From Tepidibacter hydrothermalis (GTDB lineage Bacteria > Bacillota > Clostridia > Peptostreptococcales > Peptostreptococcaceae): DNA of 64,000 bases. The notes under the pieces are model-generated. The model saw only the letters and a program-made list of their open reading frames with translations. It was not told the origin of the DNA and did no database searches. Position numbers and translations under genes: made by a program. The DNA lies in contig NZ_CP120733.1 of the NCBI RefSeq assembly GCF_029542625.1, positions 1,364,001-1,428,000 on the forward strand. The letters are read 5' to 3'. This document shows, piece by piece, positions 53,806-63,658 of this stretch; positions within the stretch are counted from its first letter, which is position 1; each line of letters starts with the position of its first letter.

Positions 53806-55131
53806 ATGATGATGATGAAATCTATAGATGTATCTAAATATTTTCAAAAATTGGAAGAAATTGATTTGATTCAGTATACAGGCAGGGTATCACAAGTGGT
53901 AGGTCTTACTATAGAGTCAAAAGGACCTGCTGTAAAACTTGGAGAATTATGTTTTATATATCCTATAAAATCTGAGCAAGCAATATTAGCTGAAGTTGTC
54001 GGATTTAAATCAGAAACTGTACTATTAATGCCTCTTGGAGAAATGGATGGGATAGGGCCAGGAAGTAAGGTTATAGCCAGTGGACATGGACTTGAGGTTA
54101 AGGTTGGAGAAGAATTGTTAGGAAGAGTTTTAGATGGATTAGGAAATCCTATAGATGATGAAGAAAAATTAAATCTTAAACTTAATTATCCTGTTATGAA
54201 TCAACCGCCTAACCCACTTAAAAGAGAAAAAATAGATACGCCATTACCTTTAGGAGTGAAGGCTCTAGATGGTATATTAACATGTGGGAAAGGGCAAAGA
54301 ATAGGAATATTTGCAGGTTCTGGAGTTGGTAAATCAACACTTTTAGGTATGATTGCCAGAAATACGAAGGCGGATATAAATGTAATAGCATTAGTAGGAG
54401 AGAGAGGAAGAGAAGTAAGAGAATTTATAGAAAATGATTTGCAAGAAGAGGGATTAAAACGATCCGTATTGGTGATTGCAACATCAGATCAACCACCGTT
54501 AGTTAGAATGAAAGGTGCATTACTTGCAACTTCTATAGCAGAATATTTTAGAGATATGGGTAAAAATGTAATACTTATGATGGATTCTTTAACTCGTTTT
54601 TCTATGGCACAAAGGGAAGTTGGACTTGCTATAGGAGAACCTCCTGTTACAAAAGGGTATACACCATCTGTTTTTGCGGTATTACCAAAACTTCTAGAAA
54701 GAGCAGGAAATTCAGATAAAGGCTCTATAACAGGATTGTACACTGTTCTTGTAGATGGAGATGATATGAATGAACCTATAGCTGATGCTGTAAGGGGTAT
54801 ACTTGATGGTCATGTAGTATTGTCAAGAAATCTTGCTAATAAAAATCATTACCCTGCTATAGAGGTGTTATCAAGTGCAAGTAGAGTTATGGGTAACATA
54901 ACAAATAAAGAGCATATACAGGCTGCAAATAAGCTTAAAGACCTTTTAGCAACCTATAGAGAAGCTGAAGATTTGATAAACATAGGTGCTTATGCACCAG
55001 GATCTAACTCTAAAATTGATATGGCTATACAGAAAATAGATGAAATTGATTCTTTTCTGAAACAGTGGACACACGACAAATTTGAATATGATGACGTTAT
55101 AAGTAACTTACTTAATATGTTTAAAGAATAG
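53806..55131 (+). CDS. fliI: Flagellum-specific export ATPase FliI
   Basis: A 441-residue ATPase of the F1-beta-like family driving type III flagellar export. Walker A GSGVGKST (about 172-179), the catalytic region with ALVGERGREVREF, Walker B VILMMDSLTRF and the arginine-finger region are all present. The start is uncertain: four ATG codons stand in a row (53806-53817) with only a weak AGGA site just before; the fourth (53815) has the best spacing. It is placed one base after the fliH stop. Confidence 0.95.
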   Translation: MMMMKSIDVSKYFQKLEEIDLIQYTGRVSQVVGLTIESKGPAVKLGELCFIYPIKSEQAILAEVVGFKSETVLLMPLGEMDGIGPGSKVIASGHGLEVKVGEELLGRVLDGLGNPIDDEEKLNLKLNYPVMNQPPNPLKREKIDTPLPLGVKALDGILTCGKGQRIGIFAGSGVGKSTLLGMIARNTKADINVIALVGERGREVREFIENDLQEEGLKRSVLVIATSDQPPLVRMKGALLATSIAEYFRDMGKNVILMMDSLTRFSMAQREVGLAIGEPPVTKGYTPSVFAVLPKLLERAGNSDKGSITGLYTVLVDGDDMNEPIADAVRGILDGHVVLSRNLANKNHYPAIEVLSSASRVMGNITNKEHIQAANKLKDLLATYREAEDLINIGAYAPGSNSKIDMAIQKIDEIDSFLKQWTHDKFEYDDVISNLLNMFKE

Positions 55132-55142
55132 AGGTGTGTTTG

Positions 55143-55583
55143 TTGAAATATAAATTTAGGTTTGAAAAAATATTAGAAATAAAAGAAAAACTAGAAGAAA
55201 ATAAGAAAATGGAAATAAACGAAATTAATAATGTAATTAATAACATTAAATTTCAAATAGAAGAACTGAATAAAACTAAGGAAGCTAAAAACTACGAAAT
55301 TAAAGAAACTATGAATGCAGGAACTAGTATTAATGAAATTAAACTTATGAATGAATTTATACATTTGATAAACATGAAAATTAGAAATTTATTTGAAGAG
55401 TTAAAATTGGCTGAAAATAAATTGGATGTAAAAAAAAATGAGTACGTACAGATTATGAGAGAAAAAAAGACTTTTGAAAAAATAAAAGAAAAAGATATTG
55501 TTAAATTCAATGAAAAAATTAAAAAAGAAGAGGAAAAGTTTGTAGATCAGATAGTTACATTTAAACACAGTATGGGTAACTAG
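55143..55583 (+). CDS. fliJ: Flagellar export chaperone FliJ
   Basis: A 146-residue, almost wholly coiled-coil protein (KYKFRFEKILEIKEKLEENK at the start, Lys/Glu rich throughout). The N-terminus matches the FliJ pattern (YxFRFxKxLEIK). Start choice: TTG 55143 is 8 nt after GAGG; the longest-frame start GTG 55134 overlaps that site. Located directly after fliI as usual, it helps load substrates onto the export gate. Confidence 0.88.
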   Translation: MKYKFRFEKILEIKEKLEENKKMEINEINNVINNIKFQIEELNKTKEAKNYEIKETMNAGTSINEIKLMNEFIHLINMKIRNLFEELKLAENKLDVKKNEYVQIMREKKTFEKIKEKDIVKFNEKIKKEEEKFVDQIVTFKHSMGN

Positions 55584-55592
55584 GAGGAAGAT

Positions 55593-56834
55593 ATGGAAGA
55601 GAATATACAAGAAATGGACAAACCTAAAAAGAAAAAAAGAATACCTTTAATGGTAATAGGTGTTTTGCTTACAACTTTTGCAATTCTTTATTATACAAAT
55701 ACTCAAATAAGTACAATGACTAATAATATTTTTAAAAAAGTACCTATTATCGGTGAGCGTTTTGAACAAATGCCATCTTTGAAAGAGCAAGAAGAGAGAA
55801 AAAATAAATTAGCAAGATATTATTTGACTCTAGATGAAGATAGAGCTATTGACAAACTTATAATTATGGAAAAAGAAGATAAAAAATTATACGAAGATAT
55901 AATTATGAAAATGAAAAAATATGATTTATCATCTACAAATGGATTAGTTCAAAAAATAAGAGATAAAAAAATCAAAAAAGATATACTCCAAAGAGAAATT
56001 GATTCAATAGAACAAGAAAAGCTATTATATACTGAAGATCTTTCTAAAGATTATAAAAAACTAGGGTTATTAGGAACTATAAAAGGTTTAGAGCAAAATA
56101 TAATAGATTTAAATTTAAATTTTGAAGATGTTGCAAAAATCATTGAAAAGTTTAAACCTGAATATAGTGCAAAAGTACTGTATTATATGGATCAAAATAT
56201 ATCTCAGAGCATAAAAGAAAACTTACATCAAAAATACTTTAAAGACATACAAAATCAGACTCAATTGTATAAAAAGTATATATATGATATGAAGACTTTA
56301 GCCGATATATATGTAAATAAAAAAACAGAAGAAGCAAGCGTGCAACTACAGAATAAAAATACGTATTCAGCACAAGATTTGGGTACTATATTTGCTAATA
56401 TGGATTATTTGCAAGCAAGTAAGATACTTTGTGAATTTGAAGACGGTGAGTACTTAGATGAAGTTTTAAAAGAAATAAAGCTTTTTGAACAATTAAATGA
56501 AAAAGAAGAAAGTATTAAAGGTATAACCGACAATATAAATAATACATTGAAGGTATTAGAAGTATATAAAAGAGATTTAAAAACACTAAAATTATCTTAT
56601 GAGAAGATGAATTCAAAAGAATTATCTGATTTAGTAAATGAAATGACGTCAAGTAAACCTAAGTATAAAAAATATAAAATAGATGAAGAAAAAAGTTTTA
56701 CAATAACAGAAGAAGATCTTATGATAGAAGTTTTAAAACAATTAAAACCTAAATTATTATCGGAGGTTATATCCAATTTAGATAATCAGAAGTCAGCAGA
56801 AATAAGTAGAAAAATAGGGTTACCAAAACAATAA
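55593..56834 (+). CDS. YlxF/MotE-like flagellar operon coiled-coil protein
   Basis: A 413-residue protein with a Lys-rich start, one transmembrane helix (about 19-37) and a long, helical, charged exterior domain with several coiled-coil stretches. Two segments (about 190-205 and 355-410) recall the MgtE-N/FliG-like helical repeat: KIIEKFKPEYSAKVLYYMD and VLKQLKPKLLSEVISNLD. In Bacillus the slot between fliJ and fliK is held by ylxF, an MotE-like protein of about half this length. By analogy it may chaperone MotB or stators, but this is inference. Ribosome site AGGAGG before ATG. Confidence 0.7.
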   Translation: MEENIQEMDKPKKKKRIPLMVIGVLLTTFAILYYTNTQISTMTNNIFKKVPIIGERFEQMPSLKEQEERKNKLARYYLTLDEDRAIDKLIIMEKEDKKLYEDIIMKMKKYDLSSTNGLVQKIRDKKIKKDILQREIDSIEQEKLLYTEDLSKDYKKLGLLGTIKGLEQNIIDLNLNFEDVAKIIEKFKPEYSAKVLYYMDQNISQSIKENLHQKYFKDIQNQTQLYKKYIYDMKTLADIYVNKKTEEASVQLQNKNTYSAQDLGTIFANMDYLQASKILCEFEDGEYLDEVLKEIKLFEQLNEKEESIKGITDNINNTLKVLEVYKRDLKTLKLSYEKMNSKELSDLVNEMTSSKPKYKKYKIDEEKSFTITEEDLMIEVLKQLKPKLLSEVISNLDNQKSAEISRKIGLPKQ

Positions 56835-56852
56835 AAAAAAGGGGGGGAAATA

Positions 56853-58217
56853 TTGAATAATTTAATGCCTATAAATTTAAATGTAAAAAAAGATTATATA
56901 CAAAGATCGAACAAAAAAGATAATATTAGTGATAAATCAGATTTTAGAAAAAAATTAGATGATCATTCTAAAAAGAATGATAGCAAAGATAAAGATATTA
57001 AAATCAATAAAAAAAATGAAAATAGAGATACAAGTAAAAAAATTGATAAACACAATAAAGAAGAAGTAAATGCTCAAAGTAAACATATTAACAAACAAGA
57101 CGAAAAAGAATTTGAAGAAAACACAAATATTAACCAATTTAAAGTAGTTAATATTGATAAAGAAATTGATAAAGACACCGAAGTTGATGAAACAATTAAA
57201 AAAGAAGATTTAGAAGGAATAATGTCTATTTTACAAAGTCTTAATATAGAAGTTAATAATAAAACAGAAATGGAAAATATTCAAAAAAATATTAACCAGC
57301 TTATTGAAAAAATAGATAATGGGCAAATAAATATTGAAGATTTTGAAAAAATATTAATGAAATTAGAAGATGCTGATTTTATACCAAAAGAAGTAAAATC
57401 AGAAATATTAAATAAGTTAGAATTAATGTTTGAGCAAAAAAATATTAACTCAAAATATATAGAAACAGATAATACCAATGTAAAAAAAGATACAATTGTA
57501 GATGAAAATACAAAAAAAGATCATAGTAAAATAGAAGAAGATATGACAAAACAAGAAAATTCCCAAAGTAAAATTTCAAATTTAAATCAAATAAATAAAG
57601 ATTTAAACCAAAATACAAGCTATAATCAAAATGAAGATTTAGATAACATAAATAAAAATTTTTTAATAAAAGATAGGCAAGATGAAACAGAAGATGGTTT
57701 TAACTTCCAAAATCTAAATATAGGTAAGATAACGAGTGGAATAAAGGCAAGTACAGGTAGCTCACTTAACAATAAGATGAGCAATATAGATTCCTATAAT
57801 ATAATTGAACAAATTACAAAAAAAAGCAAGCTAATCACAAATAAAAATAATTCAAGCATACAGATGCAGTTAGAACCAGAACATCTAGGAAAGCTTACAC
57901 TTAAGGTTGTATTAGAAAGAGGAATTTTAAGTGCTAAATTTATGGCAGAAAATGAAGAAGTAAAAACAGTTATAGAGGATAATATGGAGGAACTTAAGAA
58001 TAGTCTCTCTGAACAAGGAATTACTATACAAAGTTTAAGTGTATCTGTAAATAGTGAAGGAGATCTTAATAAGCATAAAAATATATTAGAAGCTATGGCT
58101 TATAATAAAAAAATAAGTAAAAATATAGATACAAATGAGTCTTTATTAGATGAACAGCAGGATGAAATAGAAAATCCATATCTTTTTGAAGATGATAACT
58201 TCAATGGATTAGTATAG
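56853..58217 (+). CDS. fliK: Flagellar hook-length control protein FliK
   Basis: A 454-residue protein. The N-terminal about 330 residues are low-complexity, Asn/Lys/Asp/Glu-rich and poorly conserved, as expected of the ruler part. The C-terminal Flg_hook domain is recognisable: MQLEPEHLGKLTLKVVLERG, then FMAENEEVKTVIEDNMEEL and SEQGITIQSLSVSV. It starts at TTG 56853 with a run of seven G (GGGGGGG) as ribosome site. It is secreted to measure hook length. Confidence 0.88.
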   Translation: MNNLMPINLNVKKDYIQRSNKKDNISDKSDFRKKLDDHSKKNDSKDKDIKINKKNENRDTSKKIDKHNKEEVNAQSKHINKQDEKEFEENTNINQFKVVNIDKEIDKDTEVDETIKKEDLEGIMSILQSLNIEVNNKTEMENIQKNINQLIEKIDNGQINIEDFEKILMKLEDADFIPKEVKSEILNKLELMFEQKNINSKYIETDNTNVKKDTIVDENTKKDHSKIEEDMTKQENSQSKISNLNQINKDLNQNTSYNQNEDLDNINKNFLIKDRQDETEDGFNFQNLNIGKITSGIKASTGSSLNNKMSNIDSYNIIEQITKKSKLITNKNNSSIQMQLEPEHLGKLTLKVVLERGILSAKFMAENEEVKTVIEDNMEELKNSLSEQGITIQSLSVSVNSEGDLNKHKNILEAMAYNKKISKNIDTNESLLDEQQDEIENPYLFEDDNFNGLV

Positions 58218-58232
58218 GGGGGAGCGCGTATA

Positions 58233-58832
58233 ATGTCAGATGTTACAGGAGCTAATTTAAAAACTGCACCTATAAATGCAACTACAACTGCAACTACAAC
58301 TAAGAAAAATGGAGAACTTGGAAAAGATGATTTTTTAAAATTACTTACAACTCAGTTGAAATACCAAGATCCTTTAAAGCCTATGGAAGATAAAGAGTTT
58401 ATATCTCAAATGGCACAGTTTAGTTCACTTGAGCAAATGCAAAATTTAAATACATCTTTTCAAGGGGTATTTGAAGGAATGAAGTCGCTTAACAATAACT
58501 TTGTAACGGCGAATAAAAATGTAGAGCAACAGATGGATGAACTTATAAAAGAGTTAAAAGAGTTTAATGGGAATGATTGCGATATAATAAACAGTCGAAT
58601 AGGTATTTTGAAAAAAGATGGTATAGGTGAAATTCCAGCTAATACAACAGCAAAACAATTAATTGATGGATTAGTAATAACAAATAAAGCAACAGCAAAA
58701 GTATATGATAAGAATGGAAATCCTGTAACAGACCATACAAAGTTGACTTCTGATATGAAGTTAGTAATAGAATCAAATGAAGGTGAAACAAAAAATAAAA
58801 AAGAATACGATATAGATGTTAAAATCAACTAG
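58233..58832 (+). CDS. flgD: Flagellar hook capping protein FlgD
   Basis: A 199-residue scaffold for hook assembly. The conserved N-terminal part [20 protein letters not shown] with [20 protein letters not shown] is characteristic. The C-terminal part is short compared with enterobacterial FlgD and lacks the clear FlgD-Ig domain, as in many Firmicutes. Ribosome site GGGGGGAG before ATG. FlgE follows after about 58 nt. Confidence 0.92.
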   Translation: MSDVTGANLKTAPINATTTATTTKKNGELGKDDFLKLLTTQLKYQDPLKPMEDKEFISQMAQFSSLEQMQNLNTSFQGVFEGMKSLNNNFVTANKNVEQQMDELIKELKEFNGNDCDIINSRIGILKKDGIGEIPANTTAKQLIDGLVITNKATAKVYDKNGNPVTDHTKLTSDMKLVIESNEGETKNKKEYDIDVKIN

Positions 58833-58890
58833 TATAGTGTTAGTTGATAAAACTATTAGTAATTAATAAGTTCTGGGGAGGTAATTTATT

Positions 58891-60465
58891 ATGATGAGAT
58901 CAATGTATTCTGCGGTATCAAGTTTGAAAGCACATCAAACGAAAATGGATGTTATAGGTAACAATATAGCAAATGTAAACACTGTAGGATTTAAAGGTTC
59001 AAGAGTTACATTTAAAGAAACTTTTGCACAAACTGTAAAGGGTGCAGGTGGAGCACAAGACGGACGTGGGGGTACTAACCCTATGCAGATAGGTCTTGGA
59101 GCAGACGTTGCATCTATTGATGTACTTCAAAAAAGAGGTGCTGTTGAGAGAACTGATAATGTAACAGACCTTATGATAAATGGTGAAGGTTATTTTATGG
59201 TATCTGATGATAGTAACTTTTTAAATAGATATTATACAAGAGCAGGAAACTTTAAGATAGATGGTGGTGGAAATCTAGTTACTCAAGACGGATATAAGGT
59301 TCTTGGGTATATGGCTGACGAGACAGGAAGACTTAAAAGTAGTATAGAAGGTTTAAAAATAGACAAATCAATAGTATATCCACCTCAAGCCACTAAACCT
59401 TCAGATCCACCAATACCAGGTGAAGAAATAGTGACTTTTGGAGGAAATATAGACTCTAATACTGCCGCAAAGGATGATGTAAAAATAGAAATACCAAATA
59501 GTAATCCTAAAGCATATTATCCAAAAGATGATTTAAAGGTAATAGGTGATACCACAGGAAAACCTGCTATTTATAGTTTGGATACAGTTGAATCAGAAAA
59601 ACAAAAAAAACCTGTTTATGTTCAAGAAAATGAGGCAATGAGTAAAGCTCTTGGTAGAGAAACTACTATAGAAGTTTTTGATGATTTTGGTAATGTCCAT
59701 CAAGTAAAATTATTATTTACTAAAAAATCGGTAGATACTAGTGGAGAAAGTACATGGCAAGTAGATGCTATTTATATGGACAAAGATAAAGGTGCAATGG
59801 TAGTAAATGGAACTACGAATGATTATGATTCTACTACAGGACTTCCTCAAGATATTAAAACTGAAATTTCAAAATGTAATGGATTTTCTTATGGAGTTAA
59901 AGGCGATGATGCAGTACAATCATTTGAAATTACATTTGATAAAGAAGGTAAAGTAAAAGATGGTTCAAACACTAAAATGCAGTTAAAAATTGGTGAGGAC
60001 TTTACTAAAGGAGCAGATGCATTAACATTTGATATAGATCTAGGCAAGATGACTCAATTTGCAGATAAATCTAATGCAGGAGCTACGTTTATAAAAGGAT
60101 ATAAGCAGGGAGCTTTAAGTGAATTTGCTGTAGCACCAAATGGAGAGGTTATAGGGGCTTTTGATAATGGGCAAAGAAGAATTCTTGGTAGAGTTGCACT
60201 TGCGAACTTTAAAAATCCATCAGGACTTCAAAAATTTCAATCAAATATGTTCATGGAAACTAGAAACTCTGGTACTGCAAATATAGGAAAGCCTAGTCAA
60301 GATGGATTTGCAGAACTTAATCCGGGATCACTTGAAATGTCAAATGTAGACTTAGGACAAGAATTTACCAATATGATTACTACACAAAGAGGTTTTCAAG
60401 CTAATTCAAGAGTTATAACTACAACGGACTCTATGATTGAAGAACTTGTAAACTTAAAGAGATAG
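58891..60465 (+). CDS. flgE: Flagellar hook protein FlgE
   Basis: A 524-residue hook subunit. The N-terminal axial motif (MYSAVSSLKAHQTKMDVIGN, then IANVNTVGFKGSRVTF) and the C-terminal one (LEMSNVDLGQEFTNMITTQR, then GFQANSRVITTTDSMIEELV) frame a variable central domain of about 350 residues. Ribosome site GGGGAGG 9 nt before the first of two ATG codons. It is exported and polymerised under the FlgD cap. Confidence 0.94.
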   Translation: MMRSMYSAVSSLKAHQTKMDVIGNNIANVNTVGFKGSRVTFKETFAQTVKGAGGAQDGRGGTNPMQIGLGADVASIDVLQKRGAVERTDNVTDLMINGEGYFMVSDDSNFLNRYYTRAGNFKIDGGGNLVTQDGYKVLGYMADETGRLKSSIEGLKIDKSIVYPPQATKPSDPPIPGEEIVTFGGNIDSNTAAKDDVKIEIPNSNPKAYYPKDDLKVIGDTTGKPAIYSLDTVESEKQKKPVYVQENEAMSKALGRETTIEVFDDFGNVHQVKLLFTKKSVDTSGESTWQVDAIYMDKDKGAMVVNGTTNDYDSTTGLPQDIKTEISKCNGFSYGVKGDDAVQSFEITFDKEGKVKDGSNTKMQLKIGEDFTKGADALTFDIDLGKMTQFADKSNAGATFIKGYKQGALSEFAVAPNGEVIGAFDNGQRRILGRVALANFKNPSGLQKFQSNMFMETRNSGTANIGKPSQDGFAELNPGSLEMSNVDLGQEFTNMITTQRGFQANSRVITTTDSMIEELVNLKR

Positions 60466-60476
60466 TAGGATTTTAT

Positions 60477-60683
60477 ATGATAAAAGTAAAAAGACTTAAT
60501 GAAGAAGAATTTGTAATAAATTGTGATTTGATAGAAACTCTAGAAAAAACACCAGACACAGTAATAACTTTGACTAATGGACATAAATATGTAGTAAAAG
60601 AAGATATAAATACTATAATTCAAAAAGTAAAAACTTTTAAAAAAGATATTATAAAAATAGTAGATGGCAGAAATGGGGTGTAG
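60477..60683 (+). CDS. flbD: FlbD family flagellar protein
   Basis: A 68-residue protein with the FlbD pattern MIKVKRLNEEEFVINCDLIE, then TPDTVITLTNGHKYVVKED. It lies between flgE and motA, its standard place in Clostridia and Bacillus (also called SwrD, linked to motor power in Bacillus). No ribosome site stronger than TAGTAGGA is visible upstream. Confidence 0.9.
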   Translation: MIKVKRLNEEEFVINCDLIETLEKTPDTVITLTNGHKYVVKEDINTIIQKVKTFKKDIIKIVDGRNGV

Positions 60684-60686
60684 TAC

Positions 60687-61460
60687 TTGGATTTAGGAAC
60701 ACTCATAGGAATAGTATTAGGGTTTGTTTTGATTATAGGTAGTATTTTATTAGGTGGAAGTTTAGGAGCATTTATAGATATTCCATCTATAATGATAGTT
60801 GTAGGGGGAACGATAGCAGCTACTTTAGTTGCTTATCCTCTTCCTAAGGTTAAAGAAATAATCAAACTTACTCAAAAAGTATTTAAAGAGAGAGGCAGTA
60901 ATCCAAATGAAGTTATAGAAAGTATGATTGAACTTGCAAATAAAGCTAGAAAAGAGGGATTATTAGCTCTTGAAGAATCATCTGCTGGAATAGATGATGA
61001 TTTTATAAAAAAAGGAGTTATGCTGGTTGTAGATGGAACAGATCCAGATCTTGTGAGAACATTATTGGAAACTGAACTTGATTTTTTAGATGAAAGACAT
61101 AAATCAGGTCAGGGATTGTTTGAAACTATGGGAAGTTTTGCTCCAGCATTTGGTATGGTAGGTACACTTATAGGTCTTATAAATATGCTTAAAAAATTAG
61201 ATGACCCATCATCTATTGGACCTGCTATGTCAGTTGCACTTCTTACAACATTTTATGGTTCGTTTTTAGCTAATATGATATTTATACCAATAGCTAATAA
61301 ATTAAAAGTTAAGAGTAGAGAGGAGACTCTTGAAAGAGAGATTATAGTTGAAGGACTTTTATCAATACAGGCTGGGGAAAACCCAAGAATAATAGAAGAA
61401 AAACTAAAAGCATTTTTACCGCCTTCTATGAGAAAACAATTACAGGAAGGAGAAGCTTAA
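60687..61460 (+). CDS. motA: Flagellar motor stator protein MotA
   Basis: A 257-residue stator subunit with four membrane helices, the first two near the start (LIGIVLGFVLIIGSILLGGS) and the last two at about 145-200 (FAPAFGMVGTLIGLINML; AMSVALLTTFYGSFLANMIF). The cytoplasmic loop between helices 2 and 3 has the charged residues that touch FliG. It starts at TTG 60687 behind GGGGTG and is followed one base later by motB. Ion type, H+ or Na+, is not decided here. Confidence 0.94.
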   Translation: MDLGTLIGIVLGFVLIIGSILLGGSLGAFIDIPSIMIVVGGTIAATLVAYPLPKVKEIIKLTQKVFKERGSNPNEVIESMIELANKARKEGLLALEESSAGIDDDFIKKGVMLVVDGTDPDLVRTLLETELDFLDERHKSGQGLFETMGSFAPAFGMVGTLIGLINMLKKLDDPSSIGPAMSVALLTTFYGSFLANMIFIPIANKLKVKSREETLEREIIVEGLLSIQAGENPRIIEEKLKAFLPPSMRKQLQEGEA

Positions 61461-61461
61461 T

Positions 61462-62187
61462 ATGGCAAGAAAGAAAAAGCAAGAAGAAGCAAAACAAGGT
61501 TCGCCTGAATGGATGGGTACTTATGGAGATATGGTAACTTTATTACTTTGTTTTTTTGTTTTGCTTTTTTCTATGTCATCTGTAGATGCTCAAAAGTTTC
61601 AATCTATAGTACAATCATTCAACGGTTCTTTAGGTTTTTTAGATGGAGGAAAGACTTTATCTAAAGAACAGTATATAGATAGGGGACTTAAAGATGATAA
61701 AAGTACAAAGCAACAAAAAGAAGTAGAAAATTTCAATAATTTAGAAAAGGAAATTAAAAAATATTTAAATGATAATAACTTAAATGAAGATGTTAAAGTT
61801 GTTAATGAAAATTCAGGTTTGCTTCTAAGATTTCAAGATAATGTATTATTTAGTTCTGGAAGAGCTGAATTAAAGTCAAAATCAGAAGTTACTTTAAAAT
61901 ATATATCAGATCTTTTAAATAAAAAAGAATTTAATGATAAGTTTATAAGTATAGAAGGTCATACGGATAATGATCCTATAAAATATAGCCCGAAGTATCC
62001 CACCAATTGGGAGTTGTCTGTAGCAAGATCTAGTAATGTAGTTAGGTTTTTAGTTGAAGAAACGGGAATTAATCCAGAACGTATTTCTGCATCAGGTTAT
62101 AGTGAATATCACCCTGTTGTACCAAATACTTCACCTGAAAATAAAGCTAAAAATAGAAGAGTAGATATACTTATACTAAAAAATTAA
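61462..62187 (+). CDS. motB: Flagellar motor stator protein MotB
   Basis: A 241-residue stator subunit. The plug and transmembrane helix contain the ion-carrying Asp in TYGDMVTLLLCFFVLLFSM (D23). A linker is followed by the OmpA-like peptidoglycan-binding domain (about 125-241) with ISIEGHTDNDPI and NRRVDILILKN at the end. It starts one base after the motA stop, with AAGGAG in the end of motA. Confidence 0.95.
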   Translation: MARKKKQEEAKQGSPEWMGTYGDMVTLLLCFFVLLFSMSSVDAQKFQSIVQSFNGSLGFLDGGKTLSKEQYIDRGLKDDKSTKQQKEVENFNNLEKEIKKYLNDNNLNEDVKVVNENSGLLLRFQDNVLFSSGRAELKSKSEVTLKYISDLLNKKEFNDKFISIEGHTDNDPIKYSPKYPTNWELSVARSSNVVRFLVEETGINPERISASGYSEYHPVVPNTSPENKAKNRRVDILILKN

Positions 62188-62221
62188 AATAAATCAGCCA
62201 ATAAAATTGGAGGCTTATACT

Positions 62222-62638
62222 ATGAATACAAAAAAAATTATGATATTTTCAATCATAGGATTTATAATATCTTTGTTAATATTTGGAGCTACGCTATATG
62301 TTGTACATTTTAAAGATTCAAGTAAGTCGTCGCAAAAAGTGAAAACATTCAATTATGATGCGGGTGAATTTTCTACTAATATGGGCGATTCAGCTCATTA
62401 TTTCAAAGGGAAGATTGTGATAGAATCTACTGATGAGAAGGAAATTGAAATAATGACAGAAAAAAATGTTATAATAAGAGATACTATATTAAAAGTAATA
62501 ATATCTCAAGATCCTGAAAAAATGACTAGTAATGAAGGATTGGATAAACTAGAACGAGAATTAATATCGAATTTATCGATGAAGTTAGATTTTAAATCTA
62601 TAAAAAACGTGTATTTTACAGATTATATAGTTCAATAA
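62222..62638 (+). CDS. fliL: Flagellar basal-body associated protein FliL
   Basis: A 138-residue single-pass protein (helix about 5-27) with an extracellular FliL domain. The C-terminal part, RDTILKVIISQDPEKMTS and later LERELISNLSMKLD, fits the family. Start choice: GGAGG (62209-62213) ends 8 nt before ATG 62222; the longest-frame start TTG 62207 overlaps it. It follows motB closely and precedes fliM, and supports stators. Confidence 0.88.
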   Translation: MNTKKIMIFSIIGFIISLLIFGATLYVVHFKDSSKSSQKVKTFNYDAGEFSTNMGDSAHYFKGKIVIESTDEKEIEIMTEKNVIIRDTILKVIISQDPEKMTSNEGLDKLERELISNLSMKLDFKSIKNVYFTDYIVQ

Positions 62639-62653
62639 AGGCAGGTGGAGTAG

Positions 62654-63658
62654 TTGTCTGAAATACTATCGCAAAGTGAAATAGATGCTTTGCTGGATGC
62701 TTTAAACACTGGAGAAGTAGATGTTGAAGAAATTCAAGACGATACAAAAGAGAAAAAAATTAAAAAGTATGATTTCAAGAGCCCTAAAAAACTAGCAAAA
62801 GATCAATTACGTACTCTTCATATAATACATGATAACTATTCCAGATTGTTAAATACTTTTTTATCTGGATATTTAAGAAGTTATGTTCAAATAGAAGTAC
62901 TTTCTGTAGAAGAATTATCTTACTATGAATTTAGTAACTCTATATCTAATCCGGCTATGTTGTCCATTGTAGATTTAAACCCTTTACCAGGACAAATGCT
63001 ATATGAAATATCTACAGGACTTTCATTTTGCATTATAGACAGGATATTAGGTGGAGATGGAAACTATCAAGGAGAAATAAGAAGCTTTACAGAAATTGAA
63101 ATAACTATACTTACTAAGATGCTTAGACAGATTATAAAACTTTTTATTGAACCTTGGGAAAATGTAATAGAACTTTCACCAAAGGTTGACAAAATAGAAA
63201 CCAATTCACAATTTGCACAAATTGTTTCTCCAAATGAAACGGTAGCCTTAATAACGTTAAAAGCTAAAATTGGAGAGATAGAAGGTCTTATAAATATTTG
63301 TATACCACATATTGTTTTAGAACCTATTTTACCAAAACTGAGTACTAAGTTCTGGTTTTCAACATCTTCAAATAATAAAAAAATAACGCCGGAAGAAAAA
63401 GTAATATTAGAAAAAAGAATAAAGAAAGCAGATTTAAATGTAATTGCTGAATTAGCTCAAACCAATATAACCGTCGAGGAATTTTTAAATCTTCAAATAG
63501 GTGATATTATAAGTTTAGGAAAAGAAGTTGATGAACAGTTAGATATAAAAATTTCAGATAAATTTAAATTTAAAGGTTCTCCAGGTACTAAAAAGAACAA
63601 GTATGCTATAAAGTTAACACAAGTCATTGAAAAGGGTGATGATAATTATGATGAATGA
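62654..63658 (+). CDS. fliM: Flagellar motor switch protein FliM
   Basis: A 334-residue C-ring protein. The N-terminal CheY-binding peptide LSQSEIDALLDAL is intact; the CheC-like middle domain (about 45-230) and C-terminal SpoA domain (about 255-325) follow. It starts at TTG 62654 with GGTGGAG upstream. The fliY start overlaps its last codons. Confidence 0.94.
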   Translation: MSEILSQSEIDALLDALNTGEVDVEEIQDDTKEKKIKKYDFKSPKKLAKDQLRTLHIIHDNYSRLLNTFLSGYLRSYVQIEVLSVEELSYYEFSNSISNPAMLSIVDLNPLPGQMLYEISTGLSFCIIDRILGGDGNYQGEIRSFTEIEITILTKMLRQIIKLFIEPWENVIELSPKVDKIETNSQFAQIVSPNETVALITLKAKIGEIEGLINICIPHIVLEPILPKLSTKFWFSTSSNNKKITPEEKVILEKRIKKADLNVIAELAQTNITVEEFLNLQIGDIISLGKEVDEQLDIKISDKFKFKGSPGTKKNKYAIKLTQVIEKGDDNYDE

